This document shows, piece after piece, positions 1 through 5,972 of a stretch of 10,577 bases of DNA. The stretch's first letter is position 1. Every line of letters begins with the position of its first letter. Origin of the DNA: Chlamydiota bacterium (GTDB lineage Bacteria > Chlamydiota > Chlamydiia > Chlamydiales > JAJFMB01); the NCBI GenBank assembly GCA_021772355.1, contig JAJFMB010000320.1, positions 1-10,577 on the forward strand. The letters are read 5' to 3'. A program made the position numbers and the translations under genes. The notes under the pieces are model-generated. The model was not told where the DNA came from and searched no databases. It was given only the letters and a program-made list of their open reading frames with translations.

Positions 1-337
1 CGATAAAAAAGAGTTCGAGAAAGAAAACTTTAAAACGATCAAAGAAGGTGGTAAGCCAGCTCAAGCAACACCTGTGTTGTTAGGTATTACCAAAGCCTCG
101 CTTGGTACGGAATCATTTATTTCGGCAGCGTCGTTCCAAGATACAACACGTGTCCTTACAGAAGCTGCTTGTGCAGGAAAAACAGATTATCTCATGGGCT
201 TTAAAGAGAACGTTATCATGGGACACATCATTCCTGGCGGAACAGGCTTTGAAAGACACAGACGTGTTAAAAAGTTTGTGGATCGTGAACTTGAAGAAGA
301 ACTTGTATTCGACTTCGAAAGCGCTCCTCTAGCGTAA
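1..337 (+). CDS. rpoC: RNA polymerase beta' subunit, C-terminal end (partial)
   Basis: This is the last 111 codons of the DNA-directed RNA polymerase beta' subunit; the gene begins before the window. The visible reading frame starts at base 2 and ends in TAA at 335-337. The stretch ATPVLLGITKASLGTESFIS, followed by AASFQDTTRVLTEAA and then by DYLMGFKENVIMGHIIPGGTG, is the highly conserved C-terminal region of bacterial beta' that contributes to the base of the polymerase and the omega-binding area. It ends in a short acidic tail (DRELEEELVFDFESAPLA). Nothing is unusual here. It is followed within 20 bases by a strong intrinsic terminator, so it is the last gene of its operon (rpoB-rpoC in related genomes). 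Identification is near certain. Confidence 0.97.
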   Translation, partial: DKKEFEKENFKTIKEGGKPAQATPVLLGITKASLGTESFISAASFQDTTRVLTEAACAGKTDYLMGFKENVIMGHIIPGGTGFERHRRVKKFVDRELEEELVFDFESAPLA

Positions 338-352
338 AGATAAGTTTTTATT

Positions 353-385
353 ATCCCCCGTTGCAACGACGGGGGATTTTTTTTT
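353..385 (+). terminator. Rho-independent terminator of rpoC
   Basis: A perfect 9-bp GC-rich stem (ATCCCCCGT at 353-361 with ACGGGGGAT at 369-377) encloses a 7-base loop and runs straight into nine T residues (377-385). It lies 15 bases after the rpoC stop. There is no T tract on the opposite side, so it works for the rightward transcript only and does not obviously serve the convergent tal gene. Confidence 0.93.
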
Positions 386-537
386 GCCATATTTCTCAAT
401 GTCACAAACTATCGATGTTAAGCTGACAATTTTTCTCTAAAAAAAGATAGACGGATTGCAATACATAAGTGATTAATAGAGTCGCTTTTATCTTGCGCTC
501 TAATTTTTGTAAGAAGGGTGGGTTGCGAAGCGTTTTC

Positions 538-1473
538 TTAGGAAGTGATCAACTTTTCTAATTTGATCGCGTCTTGAGCAAATTTACGAATGCCTTCAGC
601 GAGTTTTTCAGTTGCCATAGCATTGTCATTTAACATCAGGCGAAAACCCTTTTCATCTAGGGATATTTTTTTGAGGTCCATAGATTTGGCATTTTCCGGA
701 ATCAATTTGCGAGGTAATGATCCTTCTGCTTGGCGTAAATCTTCAAGAAGTTTAGGTGAAATCGTTAGAAGGTCGCAACCGGCGAGCTCAGTAATTTCGC
801 CCACGTTACGAAAACTAGCTCCCATTACCTGAGTCTGGTAGCCAAATTTTTTGAAGTAGTAATAGATTTCAGTAACGGACTTAACACCGGGATCTTCTTC
901 GGGAGGGTAGCTTTCAACTTTTTCATTTGTTTTGTACCAATCCAAAATTCTACCTACAAAAGGAGAGATTAGTGTAGCTTTTGCTTCAGCACATGCAATC
1001 GCTTGGGCAATGCTAAACATCAACGTCATATTACAGTGAATACCTTCCTGTTCAAGCTGATGGCACGCCTGAGCTCCTTCCCAAGTAGAGGCCAATTTGA
1101 TTAGGATTCTCTCACGAGGGACACCGCACTCCTTATACAATTTTATTAATGAGTGGGCTTTATCGATACTTCCTTGAATATCAAAGGAAAGTCTTGCATC
1201 CACTTCAGTTGAAACGCGGCCCGGAACAATTTTTAGGATTTCCTTTCCAAAATTGACAAATAGCTTATCCATTAGCAATGAGCGGCTGCCCTTGCTGTAG
1301 GAGATTGCTTCTTCAATAAGTTCTTTATATTCGGGTTTTTCAGCAGCAGCCAAAATCAGAGAAGGATTAGTAGTTGCATCTTGAGGTTTGTAATCAACAA
1401 TTGATTCAAAGTCACCGGAATCGGCAACAACTGTTGTCATTTTTTTTAATTGGTCCAGTTGATTCATTCTCAA
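538..1473 (-). CDS. tal: Transaldolase
   Basis: Transaldolase moves a dihydroxyacetone unit between sugar phosphates (sedoheptulose-7-P + G3P to erythrose-4-P + fructose-6-P), joining the non-oxidative pentose phosphate branch to glycolysis in the cytosol. The protein is full length for the TalA/TalB type (311 aa). In 311-residue numbering, visible family motifs are TTVVADSGDF (Asp18), DATTNPSLIL (Asn36), STEVDARLS (Glu90), the Schiff-base lysine Lys126 in LIKLASTWEGAQA, ISPFVGRILDWY and VMGASFRN. Two starts are possible: TTG at 1473 or ATG at 1467. The ATG gives MNQLDQLKKMTTVVAD, closer to the E. coli TalB amino end, and I prefer it. AAGGA lies 5 nt from the TTG and 11 nt from the ATG. The gene follows the cysteine-rich gene with its ribosome site overlapping that gene's stop, so the two are probably co-transcribed. 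rpoC-tal proximity is also seen in Chlamydia. Confidence 0.96.
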   Translation of the reverse strand: MRMNQLDQLKKMTTVVADSGDFESIVDYKPQDATTNPSLILAAAEKPEYKELIEEAISYSKGSRSLLMDKLFVNFGKEILKIVPGRVSTEVDARLSFDIQGSIDKAHSLIKLYKECGVPRERILIKLASTWEGAQACHQLEQEGIHCNMTLMFSIAQAIACAEAKATLISPFVGRILDWYKTNEKVESYPPEEDPGVKSVTEIYYYFKKFGYQTQVMGASFRNVGEITELAGCDLLTISPKLLEDLRQAEGSLPRKLIPENAKSMDLKKISLDEKGFRLMLNDNAMATEKLAEGIRKFAQDAIKLEKLITS

Positions 1474-1481
1474 GGGGTTCC

Positions 1482-1880
1482 TTAGGTCAAGATGTTCACG
1501 GCGTCAGAGAGGGGTTCAATACGAAATGTTATGGTCGTAGGTTCTGAGCCAATAATTAGTTCTAAGCTGGAGTTTAAGCGCGTAAGTAAGAGTTTATAAG
1601 GGACTTTGACATGGTGGCTTCCTAGATCGACACCAACAGATGTTTGGCTTAAAATTTCTTCGGATTCAATCAGTTGACGACACAAGCCTTCAAATTTTCT
1701 CAGCTGTCTCAAGAGTGTTTCATCATTAAATAAATATTTTTTTTGACAGCTTTGACATCCGATGCAGTGATTGTCTTTGTCTAGTGAAAAGACGGAAAAC
1801 TGCACAGGGTGCTGGCATGATTGACAATGAAATTCTAGAACGTGTCCTTTTTGCATAACATTAAGATTAACAGGACGCAA
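1482..1880 (-). CDS. Small cysteine-rich (zinc-ribbon-like) hypothetical protein
   Basis: I do not recognise this 132-aa protein. Its N-terminal 50 residues hold five cysteines in pairs: HCQSC (Cys19, Cys22) and CIGCQSC (Cys39, Cys42, Cys45), spaced as in a zinc ribbon. The remainder has a helical Leu/Gln/Glu-rich part (about 55-75) and a C-terminal part with alternating hydrophobic residues that may form beta strands (for example LELIIGSEPTTITFRIEPL). The middle and end somewhat recall PilZ-type beta folds (VGVDLGSHHVKVPYKL), but this is only an impression. Two starts are possible, TTG at 1880 and ATG at 1856; neither has a good ribosome site, and both keep all five cysteines. It lies directly upstream of tal, with the stop 8-14 bases from the tal start, so it is probably the first gene of a two-gene transcript. 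A zinc-dependent regulatory or nucleic-acid-binding role is inference only. Confidence 0.72.
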   Translation of the reverse strand: MRPVNLNVMQKGHVLEFHCQSCQHPVQFSVFSLDKDNHCIGCQSCQKKYLFNDETLLRQLRKFEGLCRQLIESEEILSQTSVGVDLGSHHVKVPYKLLLTRLNSSLELIIGSEPTTITFRIEPLSDAVNILT

Positions 1881-1989
1881 ATTATTATCCGAGTGATTTT
1901 TTCACCATAAACCCCTATTTAAATGTTTATTGTGGGGGTGAGGCGACGTTACCCGTTAAGTAAAAAAAAATATTCCAGTCACCTTTTTC

Positions 1990-2018
1990 TTTACAATCTC
2001 TATGGTCTGAGTTATGAT
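1990..2018 (+). promoter_or_regulatory. Sigma-70-type promoter of gapA
   Basis: TTTACA (1990-1995) and TATGAT (2013-2018) are separated by 17 bases; each matches the sigma-70 consensus at five of six positions. Transcription would start near 2025, giving a leader of about 32 bases before the gapA GTG. The hexamers also argue against any gapA start upstream of 2025. Confidence 0.75.
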
Positions 2019-2044
2019 TGACGTATTCCAATAGACTCTTTCAA

Positions 2045-2051
2045 AAGGGAG
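2045..2051 (+). promoter_or_regulatory. Ribosome binding site fixing the gapA GTG start
   Basis: AAGGGAG is followed by a 5-base spacer (TTTCT) and GTG at 2057. It selects a GTG start, which also places the protein's amino end exactly where the GAPDH family begins (AFRIAINGFGRIG). Confidence 0.8.
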
Positions 2052-2056
2052 TTTCT

Positions 2057-3082
2057 GTGGCTTTTCGCATCGCAATTAATGGATTTGGCAGGATTGGTCG
2101 GCTTGTCTTTCGTCTAGCGCACAACCATAACGACATTGAGATTGTTGCAATAAACGATCTCGTTCCAAGCGACAATTTGGCTTATTTGTTGAAGTACGAT
2201 TCTACCCATGGTACTTTTCCTTATGATGTTAAAGCCGAAGAAAATGCGATTGTCATAGAGGGAAAAAAGGTACATATTTTTTCCGAAAAAGACCCTGAGA
2301 ATCTACCATGGAAAGAATTAGAAATTGATTATGTTGTTGAGTCAACGGGATTTTTTACTAAACCGGAACTCGCACAAAAACATGTTATTGCCGGAGCAAA
2401 AAGAGTGATGATCTCAGCCCCGGCCAAAGGAGATGTTCCCACATTTGTAGTGGGAGTAAATCATAAAAATTATCAGCCAGATACCGATGTCATTATCTCA
2501 AATGCTTCCTGTACGACGAACTGCCTTGCCCCGATAACTAAAGTATTACTGGACAATTTTGGAATAGAAGAAGGTTTAATGACCACTGTCCATGCAGTCA
2601 CTGCATCTCAACCAACTGTCGACGGCCCATCCAAGAAAGATTTTCGTGGTGGCCGCAGTGCTGGACAGAACATTATTCCCTCTTCCACAGGTGCTGCGAA
2701 AGCCGTAGCCCTATGCATACCAGAAGTCAAAGGTAAACTAACCGGCATGGCACTAAGAATACCCGTTCCGGATGTTTCTGTCGTCGATTTAACAGTGCGT
2801 TTGAGTCGAGAAACAACTTATGAAGAAATTTGTCAAGCTATGTTAACTGCGGCAAATGGTTCCATGAAAGGAATCTTAGCTTATTGTGATGAACAAGTTG
2901 TTTCTACGGACTTTATCGGTAGCACGTATTCAGCGATTTTTGATAAGGGTGCCGGCATTGCACTTAGTCCGACATTTGTTAAGATTATCGCTTGGTATGA
3001 CAACGAGACGGGTTACGCCTCTCGCGTCGTCGATCTACTTGAATACATGGCTGAGAAAGAGATTCCTAAAAAAATCTCTTAG
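2057..3082 (+). CDS. gapA: Glyceraldehyde-3-phosphate dehydrogenase (type I)
   Basis: The enzyme oxidises glyceraldehyde-3-phosphate with NAD+ and phosphate to 1,3-bisphosphoglycerate in cytosolic glycolysis. The protein is 341 aa, normal for the family. The N-terminal Rossmann domain starts with RIAINGFGRIGR (residues 4-15); Asp34 in AIND sits where NAD-specific enzymes bind the adenosine ribose. The catalytic domain carries SNASCTTNCLAP with nucleophile Cys152, TTVHAVTASQ with His179, the phosphate-site loop KKDFRGGRSAGQNIIPSSTG, and the C-terminal WYDNETGYASR. The GTG start at 2057 is chosen from the ribosome site and family alignment. A longer in-frame reading back to TTG at 2018 is rejected because that codon falls at the promoter -10 box. 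The gene has its own promoter, divergent from the cysteine-rich gene and tal, and is followed 28 bases later by a same-strand hypothetical gene. Confidence 0.97.
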   Translation: MAFRIAINGFGRIGRLVFRLAHNHNDIEIVAINDLVPSDNLAYLLKYDSTHGTFPYDVKAEENAIVIEGKKVHIFSEKDPENLPWKELEIDYVVESTGFFTKPELAQKHVIAGAKRVMISAPAKGDVPTFVVGVNHKNYQPDTDVIISNASCTTNCLAPITKVLLDNFGIEEGLMTTVHAVTASQPTVDGPSKKDFRGGRSAGQNIIPSSTGAAKAVALCIPEVKGKLTGMALRIPVPDVSVVDLTVRLSRETTYEEICQAMLTAANGSMKGILAYCDEQVVSTDFIGSTYSAIFDKGAGIALSPTFVKIIAWYDNETGYASRVVDLLEYMAEKEIPKKIS

Positions 3083-3110
3083 TTAAAAACTCAAACATAT
3101 GGAATGAGCC

Positions 3111-4040
3111 ATGGATTTTACAAGAGAACCCATTATTGAAAGTGTTGTTACGCCTAAAGATGGGTGTAAATTAGTTGTACGAAGCAGTAAAGCTTCGAGT
3201 CAGGAAGAATTTTTTGTCGACTCAGTTGAAGTTGTTTCCTTTGGAAACTCTTTTTTCTTTCGCTCGCTTGAGCGGCCTAAGTCTTTTTTAGTTCCCGCAA
3301 GTGATTATGAACTTCTCGAAGTTAGGGAAACGCGCCTCGTCTTGAAAAACGTAGGTTTGGATCGCACCATTAAAATTGGTGGGGGACGTGAACCTAAGAA
3401 AGAAAAAGAAGTAGAAGCGCCGGCTAAAAAGAGTGAGGATGACGAAGGAGAAGCGCGCGTCGAGAAGAAGCGTGAAAAACGGCGTCAAACTCGTCGCAAA
3501 CGTACTAAACAAGAGGTCGCACCTCCGCCGCCGGCAGAACAGGCGCCTGTTCAGACCAATGAAGGTCAAGATAAAGCTCCTGCTGTAGAGCAGAAAGCCC
3601 CTCGTGAAGGAGGCTCTTCTTTGTTGCCTCCACCCCCAACATTGATTTCCGAGACAATAGCTCGTTATAAGGACAATGCCCTCTTTAAGGATGCCTTTTT
3701 CTTAAAAGAAGAAGATGATGACTCTGAAGAAGAGACACAGCCTCAAGATATAGAGGATGGATCAAAGCCAGCTGAAGAAGAATTTCCCTCAGTTTCACTA
3801 CCACAACCGGAGTATGGTTCATTTGAACTATCCGAGGAAGAGGAAGAGGAGATCTATCGCCAGCGTACTAAGCGCTCATCTGAAGAAGAGGTTCCTGTTG
3901 AAGATGTAGAACCCTCTCATGAGGAGATTCCACAGCCTCTTTCTGAAGAAGCTGATCTTCCCCCTCCTAATGAGGAGCTTATCGGTGAAAATGAGCCAAG
4001 CAGTGAACATGTTGAGAGTAATAACAACATTTCATCTTGA
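3111..4040 (+). CDS. Hypothetical protein: small folded N-domain plus long charged, proline-rich tail
   Basis: This 309-aa protein has no function I can assign. Residues 1-90 look folded and beta-rich (LVVRSS, FFVDSVEVVSFGNSFFF, YELLEVRETRLVLKNVGL). The rest is low complexity: a Lys/Arg-rich basic run (about 95-134, with REKRRQTRRKRTK), proline clusters (APPPPAEQAP near 137; LLPPPPT near 172), a short more ordered piece (LISETIARYKDNALFKDAFF), then a strongly acidic Glu/Asp/Pro tail to the end, including six consecutive Glu. Such basic-then-acidic disordered tails suit a scaffold or nucleic-acid partner, but that is inference. There is no signal peptide or membrane segment. The start ATG at 3111 has GGA seven bases upstream. 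It sits 28 bases after gapA without a terminator between, so it is probably co-transcribed. I recall that the C. trachomatis gapA neighbour (CT504) is also an uncharacterised protein; orthology needs an alignment. Confidence 0.85.
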   Translation: MDFTREPIIESVVTPKDGCKLVVRSSKASSQEEFFVDSVEVVSFGNSFFFRSLERPKSFLVPASDYELLEVRETRLVLKNVGLDRTIKIGGGREPKKEKEVEAPAKKSEDDEGEARVEKKREKRRQTRRKRTKQEVAPPPPAEQAPVQTNEGQDKAPAVEQKAPREGGSSLLPPPPTLISETIARYKDNALFKDAFFLKEEDDDSEEETQPQDIEDGSKPAEEEFPSVSLPQPEYGSFELSEEEEEEIYRQRTKRSSEEEVPVEDVEPSHEEIPQPLSEEADLPPPNEELIGENEPSSEHVESNNNISS

Positions 4041-4072
4041 TTCAAAACCCTCAAAAACCTTATCCTATTAAC

Positions 4073-4109
4073 TCAAGTTCCCGGAAATAAACTGGGAACT
4101 TGATCTTTT
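4073..4109 (+). terminator. Stem-loop after the hypothetical gene, likely terminator
   Basis: A perfect 10-bp stem (TCAAGTTCCC at 4073-4082 with GGGAACTTGA at 4094-4103) has an 11-base loop and is followed by TCTTTT. The T tract is short and interrupted, so efficiency is uncertain. It lies 33 bases after the hypothetical gene and only 5 bases before the tRNA gene, so it ends the gapA transcript or acts as a processing structure ahead of the tRNA. Confidence 0.65.
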
Positions 4110-4114
4110 GACTC

Positions 4115-4197
4115 GCTCGGGTGGTGGAATGGTAGACACTAGGGACTTAAAATCCCTTGCCCTTTTGGGCGTGCGGGTTCGAGTCCCGCCCCGAGCA
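4115..4197 (+). tRNA. tRNA-Leu, anticodon UAA
   Basis: A class II tRNA cloverleaf can be folded by eye. The acceptor stem is GCTCGGG (4115-4121) with CCCGAGC (4190-4196) and discriminator A4197. The anticodon stem is AGGGA (4141-4145) with TCCCT (4153-4157) around loop CTTAAAA, giving anticodon TAA at 4148-4150, which reads UUA leucine codons. A long variable arm is formed by TGCCC/GGGCG with a TTTT loop (4158-4171). The T arm is GCGGG/CCCGC with loop TTCGAGT (4173-4189). The CCA end is not encoded, so it must be added enzymatically. It is transcribed rightward and followed by its own terminator. Confidence 0.97.
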
Positions 4198-4214
4198 ATC
4201 GGTGCCAAAACCGT

Positions 4215-4256
4215 GAGAGAGCTAGGTCATTCGTGACTTGAGCTCTCTCTTTTTTT
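4215..4256 (+). terminator. Rho-independent terminator of tRNA-Leu with TTCG tetraloop
   Basis: GAGAGAGCT (4215-4223) pairs perfectly with AGCTCTCTC (4241-4249). The pairing continues inward through AGGTCA/TGACTT (one G-T pair, with G4240 bulged) to a TTCG tetraloop at 4230-4233, and is followed by seven T (4250-4256). It is a strong terminator 17 bases after the tRNA end. Its 3' half recurs almost exactly at 5367-5388. Confidence 0.93.
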
Positions 4257-4300
4257 ACCATGGGCTTTATTGAGTTTACGCGTTTGATAATCCTCCATCC

Positions 4301-4310
4301 GATTGCTCGG
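4301..4310 (+). repeat. Left copy of ATTGCTCGG repeat (matches tRNA-Leu 3' end in inverse)
   Basis: GATTGCTCGG is the exact reverse complement of 4191-4200, which spans the 3' acceptor strand of tRNA-Leu and three following bases. Nine of its ten bases recur at 5480-5488 in the same orientation, so the methyltransferase gene lies between two direct copies. It is short and may be chance. Confidence 0.4.
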
Positions 4311-4346
4311 TTTCGGGCGCATTAGCACTACTCTCCCTTAACTCTC

Positions 4347-4375
4347 TTGTCGTAATGTTGCAACTATAGTATAAT
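4347..4375 (+). promoter_or_regulatory. Sigma-70-type promoter of the exported methyltransferase
   Basis: A perfect TATAAT (4370-4375) lies 17 bases after TTGTCG (4347-4352). The predicted start near 4382 leaves about 22 bases before the ATG at 4404, including the ribosome site ACGGAG (4391-4396, 7-base spacer). It makes this gene independent of the upstream tRNA, whose terminator precedes it. Confidence 0.78.
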
Positions 4376-4403
4376 GCTCGATTTCATCTCACGGAGTTTG
4401 ACC

Positions 4404-5294
4404 ATGAAACAACTGTTCTTTACCTTACTCGCATGCACATCCCTTCATGCTAACATTCCTAACTGGTCGCTTAATAATCAGGAGTGGGGATGGAACCAGC
4501 TAGAGCTAGCTAAAACCTACTACCACCACTCAGAAGGGCAGAGGCAAACAGCCTGGGATGCCCTCTCTCTTTACTCTTTTAAAGGAGATGAAAAGGTCTT
4601 AGATTTTGGATGCGGGGATGGTAAAATCACGGCGGTTATTTCCAAATTAACTAAAAAGGGGCATGTAGTGGGTGTAGACCTTTCACCTATGATGGTAGAA
4701 ATTGCCTCCTCTTTATTTCCACCGCCAACCTACTCGAATTTAGAATATGTTGTCAGTCAAAGTGTCAATTTTTCAAATTGGGAAGGAGATAGAAATTTTG
4801 ATTTAGTGACCTCCTTTTGTTGCTTCCACCTTGTTCCAGATCCCAAAGAGACGTTGTTAAATATTTCTTCTGTCATGAGAAAAGGTGCAACTTTTGTCTG
4901 CAACTCTGCTGTAGCTGTCTGTCCTGCTGTAATTACAGCTGCTGAGAAAACTTTTGTAGAATTTGATCTTCCCATTCCTTGGAAAATGGGTGGTGGTGGA
5001 GAGGCAAATCCCATAAGATCCGTTACGGATTTGACAAGAGCATTGGAGTATGCTGGATTGGATCCGGTGATTTTAGATGTCAATGACCGTCCAGGTTATT
5101 ACTTAGATAAGCAAGAATATGTCAGCTGGTGTATCGGCACTCTCACAGCAAATTGGGGTGTTCCTTTTGAGATAAAGGAATCTTTTTTCGAAAAATATGT
5201 CGATTATTATGTAGAAGAAGATAGCACCGTGATGGATGAAAAAGGGGTTGTGAAAGTCCCGATGGTTATGGTGAATTGCCTTGCGAAAAAATAG
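4404..5294 (+). CDS. Class I SAM-dependent methyltransferase with N-terminal signal peptide
   Basis: The 296-aa protein has a class I (Rossmann) methyltransferase core: motif I VLDFGCGDGKITAVIS (65-80), the acidic strand end GVDLSPMMVEIA (90-101), and FDLVTSFCCFHLVPDPKETL near 132-151 with the downstream strand GATFVCNS. Its layout, with YYHHSEGQRQTAWDAL before motif I, resembles the trans-aconitate/juvenile-hormone-acid methyltransferase group, so a small-molecule carboxylate or similar acceptor is possible; the substrate is unknown. The first 16 residues (MKQLFFTLLACTSLHA) look like a short Sec signal peptide with cleavage after LHA; a lipoprotein cut before Cys11 (LLAC) is a weaker alternative. 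Export is odd for a SAM enzyme. The start ATG at 4404 is set by ACGGAG; the in-frame ATG at 4374 overlaps the -10 box. A promoter precedes it, a terminator follows, and a decayed C-terminal copy lies at 6339-6533. Confidence 0.88.
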   Translation: MKQLFFTLLACTSLHANIPNWSLNNQEWGWNQLELAKTYYHHSEGQRQTAWDALSLYSFKGDEKVLDFGCGDGKITAVISKLTKKGHVVGVDLSPMMVEIASSLFPPPTYSNLEYVVSQSVNFSNWEGDRNFDLVTSFCCFHLVPDPKETLLNISSVMRKGATFVCNSAVAVCPAVITAAEKTFVEFDLPIPWKMGGGGEANPIRSVTDLTRALEYAGLDPVILDVNDRPGYYLDKQEYVSWCIGTLTANWGVPFEIKESFFEKYVDYYVEEDSTVMDEKGVVKVPMVMVNCLAKK

Positions 5295-5348
5295 GGTTAT
5301 TTGACTTCTACTTTATCCTTGAGGAATTAAAAGATTAAGAAAGTTTGG

Positions 5349-5384
5349 GCTCACAAATTAATTTGTGAGCTCTCTCATTTTTTT
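5349..5384 (+). terminator. Rho-independent terminator of the methyltransferase
   Basis: GCTCACAAA (5349-5357) and TTTGTGAGC (5362-5370) form a perfect 9-bp stem with a TTAA loop, followed after CTCTCA by seven T (5378-5384). Its 3' flank GAGCTCTCTC-A-T7-ACCA (5367-5388) differs from the tRNA-Leu terminator flank (4240-4260) by one inserted A. Confidence 0.8.
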
Positions 5385-5428
5385 ACCACCTAACTATCTT
5401 GCTTTCTACGTATTCAAAATACAGATGA

Positions 5429-5456
5429 TTGAATAGCTTAAAAATAAGCTTATGAG
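5429..5456 (+). promoter_or_regulatory. Possible weak promoter of the PNPOx-family gene
   Basis: TTGAAT (5429-5434) and TATGAG (5451-5456) are 16 bases apart, each matching the consensus at four of six positions. The spacer is itself a 6-bp inverted repeat (AGCTTA-AAAA-TAAGCT, 5435-5450), which could be an operator or chance. It would start transcription near 5463, about 40 bases before the gene. Confidence 0.35.
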
Positions 5457-5479
5457 TAAAACTACGAGCCGATAACTGA

Positions 5480-5488
5480 ATTGCTCGG
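5480..5488 (+). repeat. Right copy of ATTGCTCGG repeat
   Basis: ATTGCTCGG repeats 4302-4310 exactly and, like it, is the reverse complement of the tRNA-Leu 3' end. It lies just upstream of the PNPOx-family gene. It is short and may be chance, but its pairing with the repeated terminator flank 92 bases before it strengthens the case for a duplication. Confidence 0.4.
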
Positions 5489-5501
5489 AAGTTAAGGAAA
5501 A

Positions 5502-5927
5502 TTGGACGATAGAGAGTTAATTTACAATTTTATAAAAAATCACTCTTTGGCTGTTATTTCTACTCATAATGGTGGGTATCCAGAAGCTGCGCTCGTCGCT
5601 TTTGCAGAAACTGCTGATTTGGAGTTAATTTTCCAGACCCATGTTGATAGCAGAAAGTATAAGAATCTCCAGTCAAATTCAAGAGTTGCTTTTGTTATTG
5701 GATGGAATGAAAAAATTCATATTACTGTTCAGTATGAAGGAAATGCTATAGAGCTGTACGGGGATGAGGCAACAAAATATAGAGATACATTTCTCTCAAA
5801 AAAAACACCTTGTGTTCAAGAGTTCATATTTCATCCTAAATCTAGAATTTTCAAAGTAAACCCTAAATGGATTGGCTATTCTAATTATACTAATGAGCGC
5901 CCTAGCATTCTCGAACTTACTTTTTAG
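5502..5927 (+). CDS. Pyridoxamine 5'-phosphate oxidase-like (FMN-binding split barrel) protein
   Basis: The 141-aa protein matches the short single-domain PNPOx-like family: a helix (DDRELIYNFIKNHS), the first barrel strands LAVISTHNGGYPEAALVAFAE (residues 16-36), LELIFQTHVDSRKYKNLQSNSRVAFVIGW (40-68) with the typical SRKYKNL segment, a further strand TVQYEGNAIEL, and the C-terminal KVNPKWIGYSNY. Members bind FMN (some bind F420 or heme) and are mostly of unknown substrate; a true vitamin B6 oxidase is larger, so pdxH is not claimed. The start is TTG at 5502; AAGGA (5494-5498) is only 3 bases away, a short spacing that suggests weak translation. No signal peptide is seen, unlike the flanking accessory genes. 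It lies between the methyltransferase terminator and the protease fragment. No clear terminator follows. The family call is firm, the substrate unknown. Confidence 0.87.
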   Translation: MDDRELIYNFIKNHSLAVISTHNGGYPEAALVAFAETADLELIFQTHVDSRKYKNLQSNSRVAFVIGWNEKIHITVQYEGNAIELYGDEATKYRDTFLSKKTPCVQEFIFHPKSRIFKVNPKWIGYSNYTNERPSILELTF

Positions 5928-5972
5928 ATAACGGGGACTTTTATTAAAAAGGACTTCATCTGCATCTGGTAG

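Noticed and set aside
386..537. Terminator for tal on the minus strand
   Set aside because: The only inverted repeat found (near 480-501) is imperfect and lacks a following T tract.
2018..2056. Longer gapA reading starting at TTG 2018 (13 extra residues)
   Set aside because: It lies at the -10 box of a good promoter, has no ribosome site, and adds residues before the conserved GAPDH start; GTG 2057 with AAGGGAG fits better.
3288..3569. 93-codon minus-strand frame inside the hypothetical gene
   Set aside because: Its Phe/Arg-rich low complexity is what the antisense of a Glu/Lys-rich gene gives; it is a shadow frame.
4374..4403. ATG at 4374 as the methyltransferase start
   Set aside because: It overlaps the TATAAT box; ACGGAG and the signal peptide point to ATG 4404.
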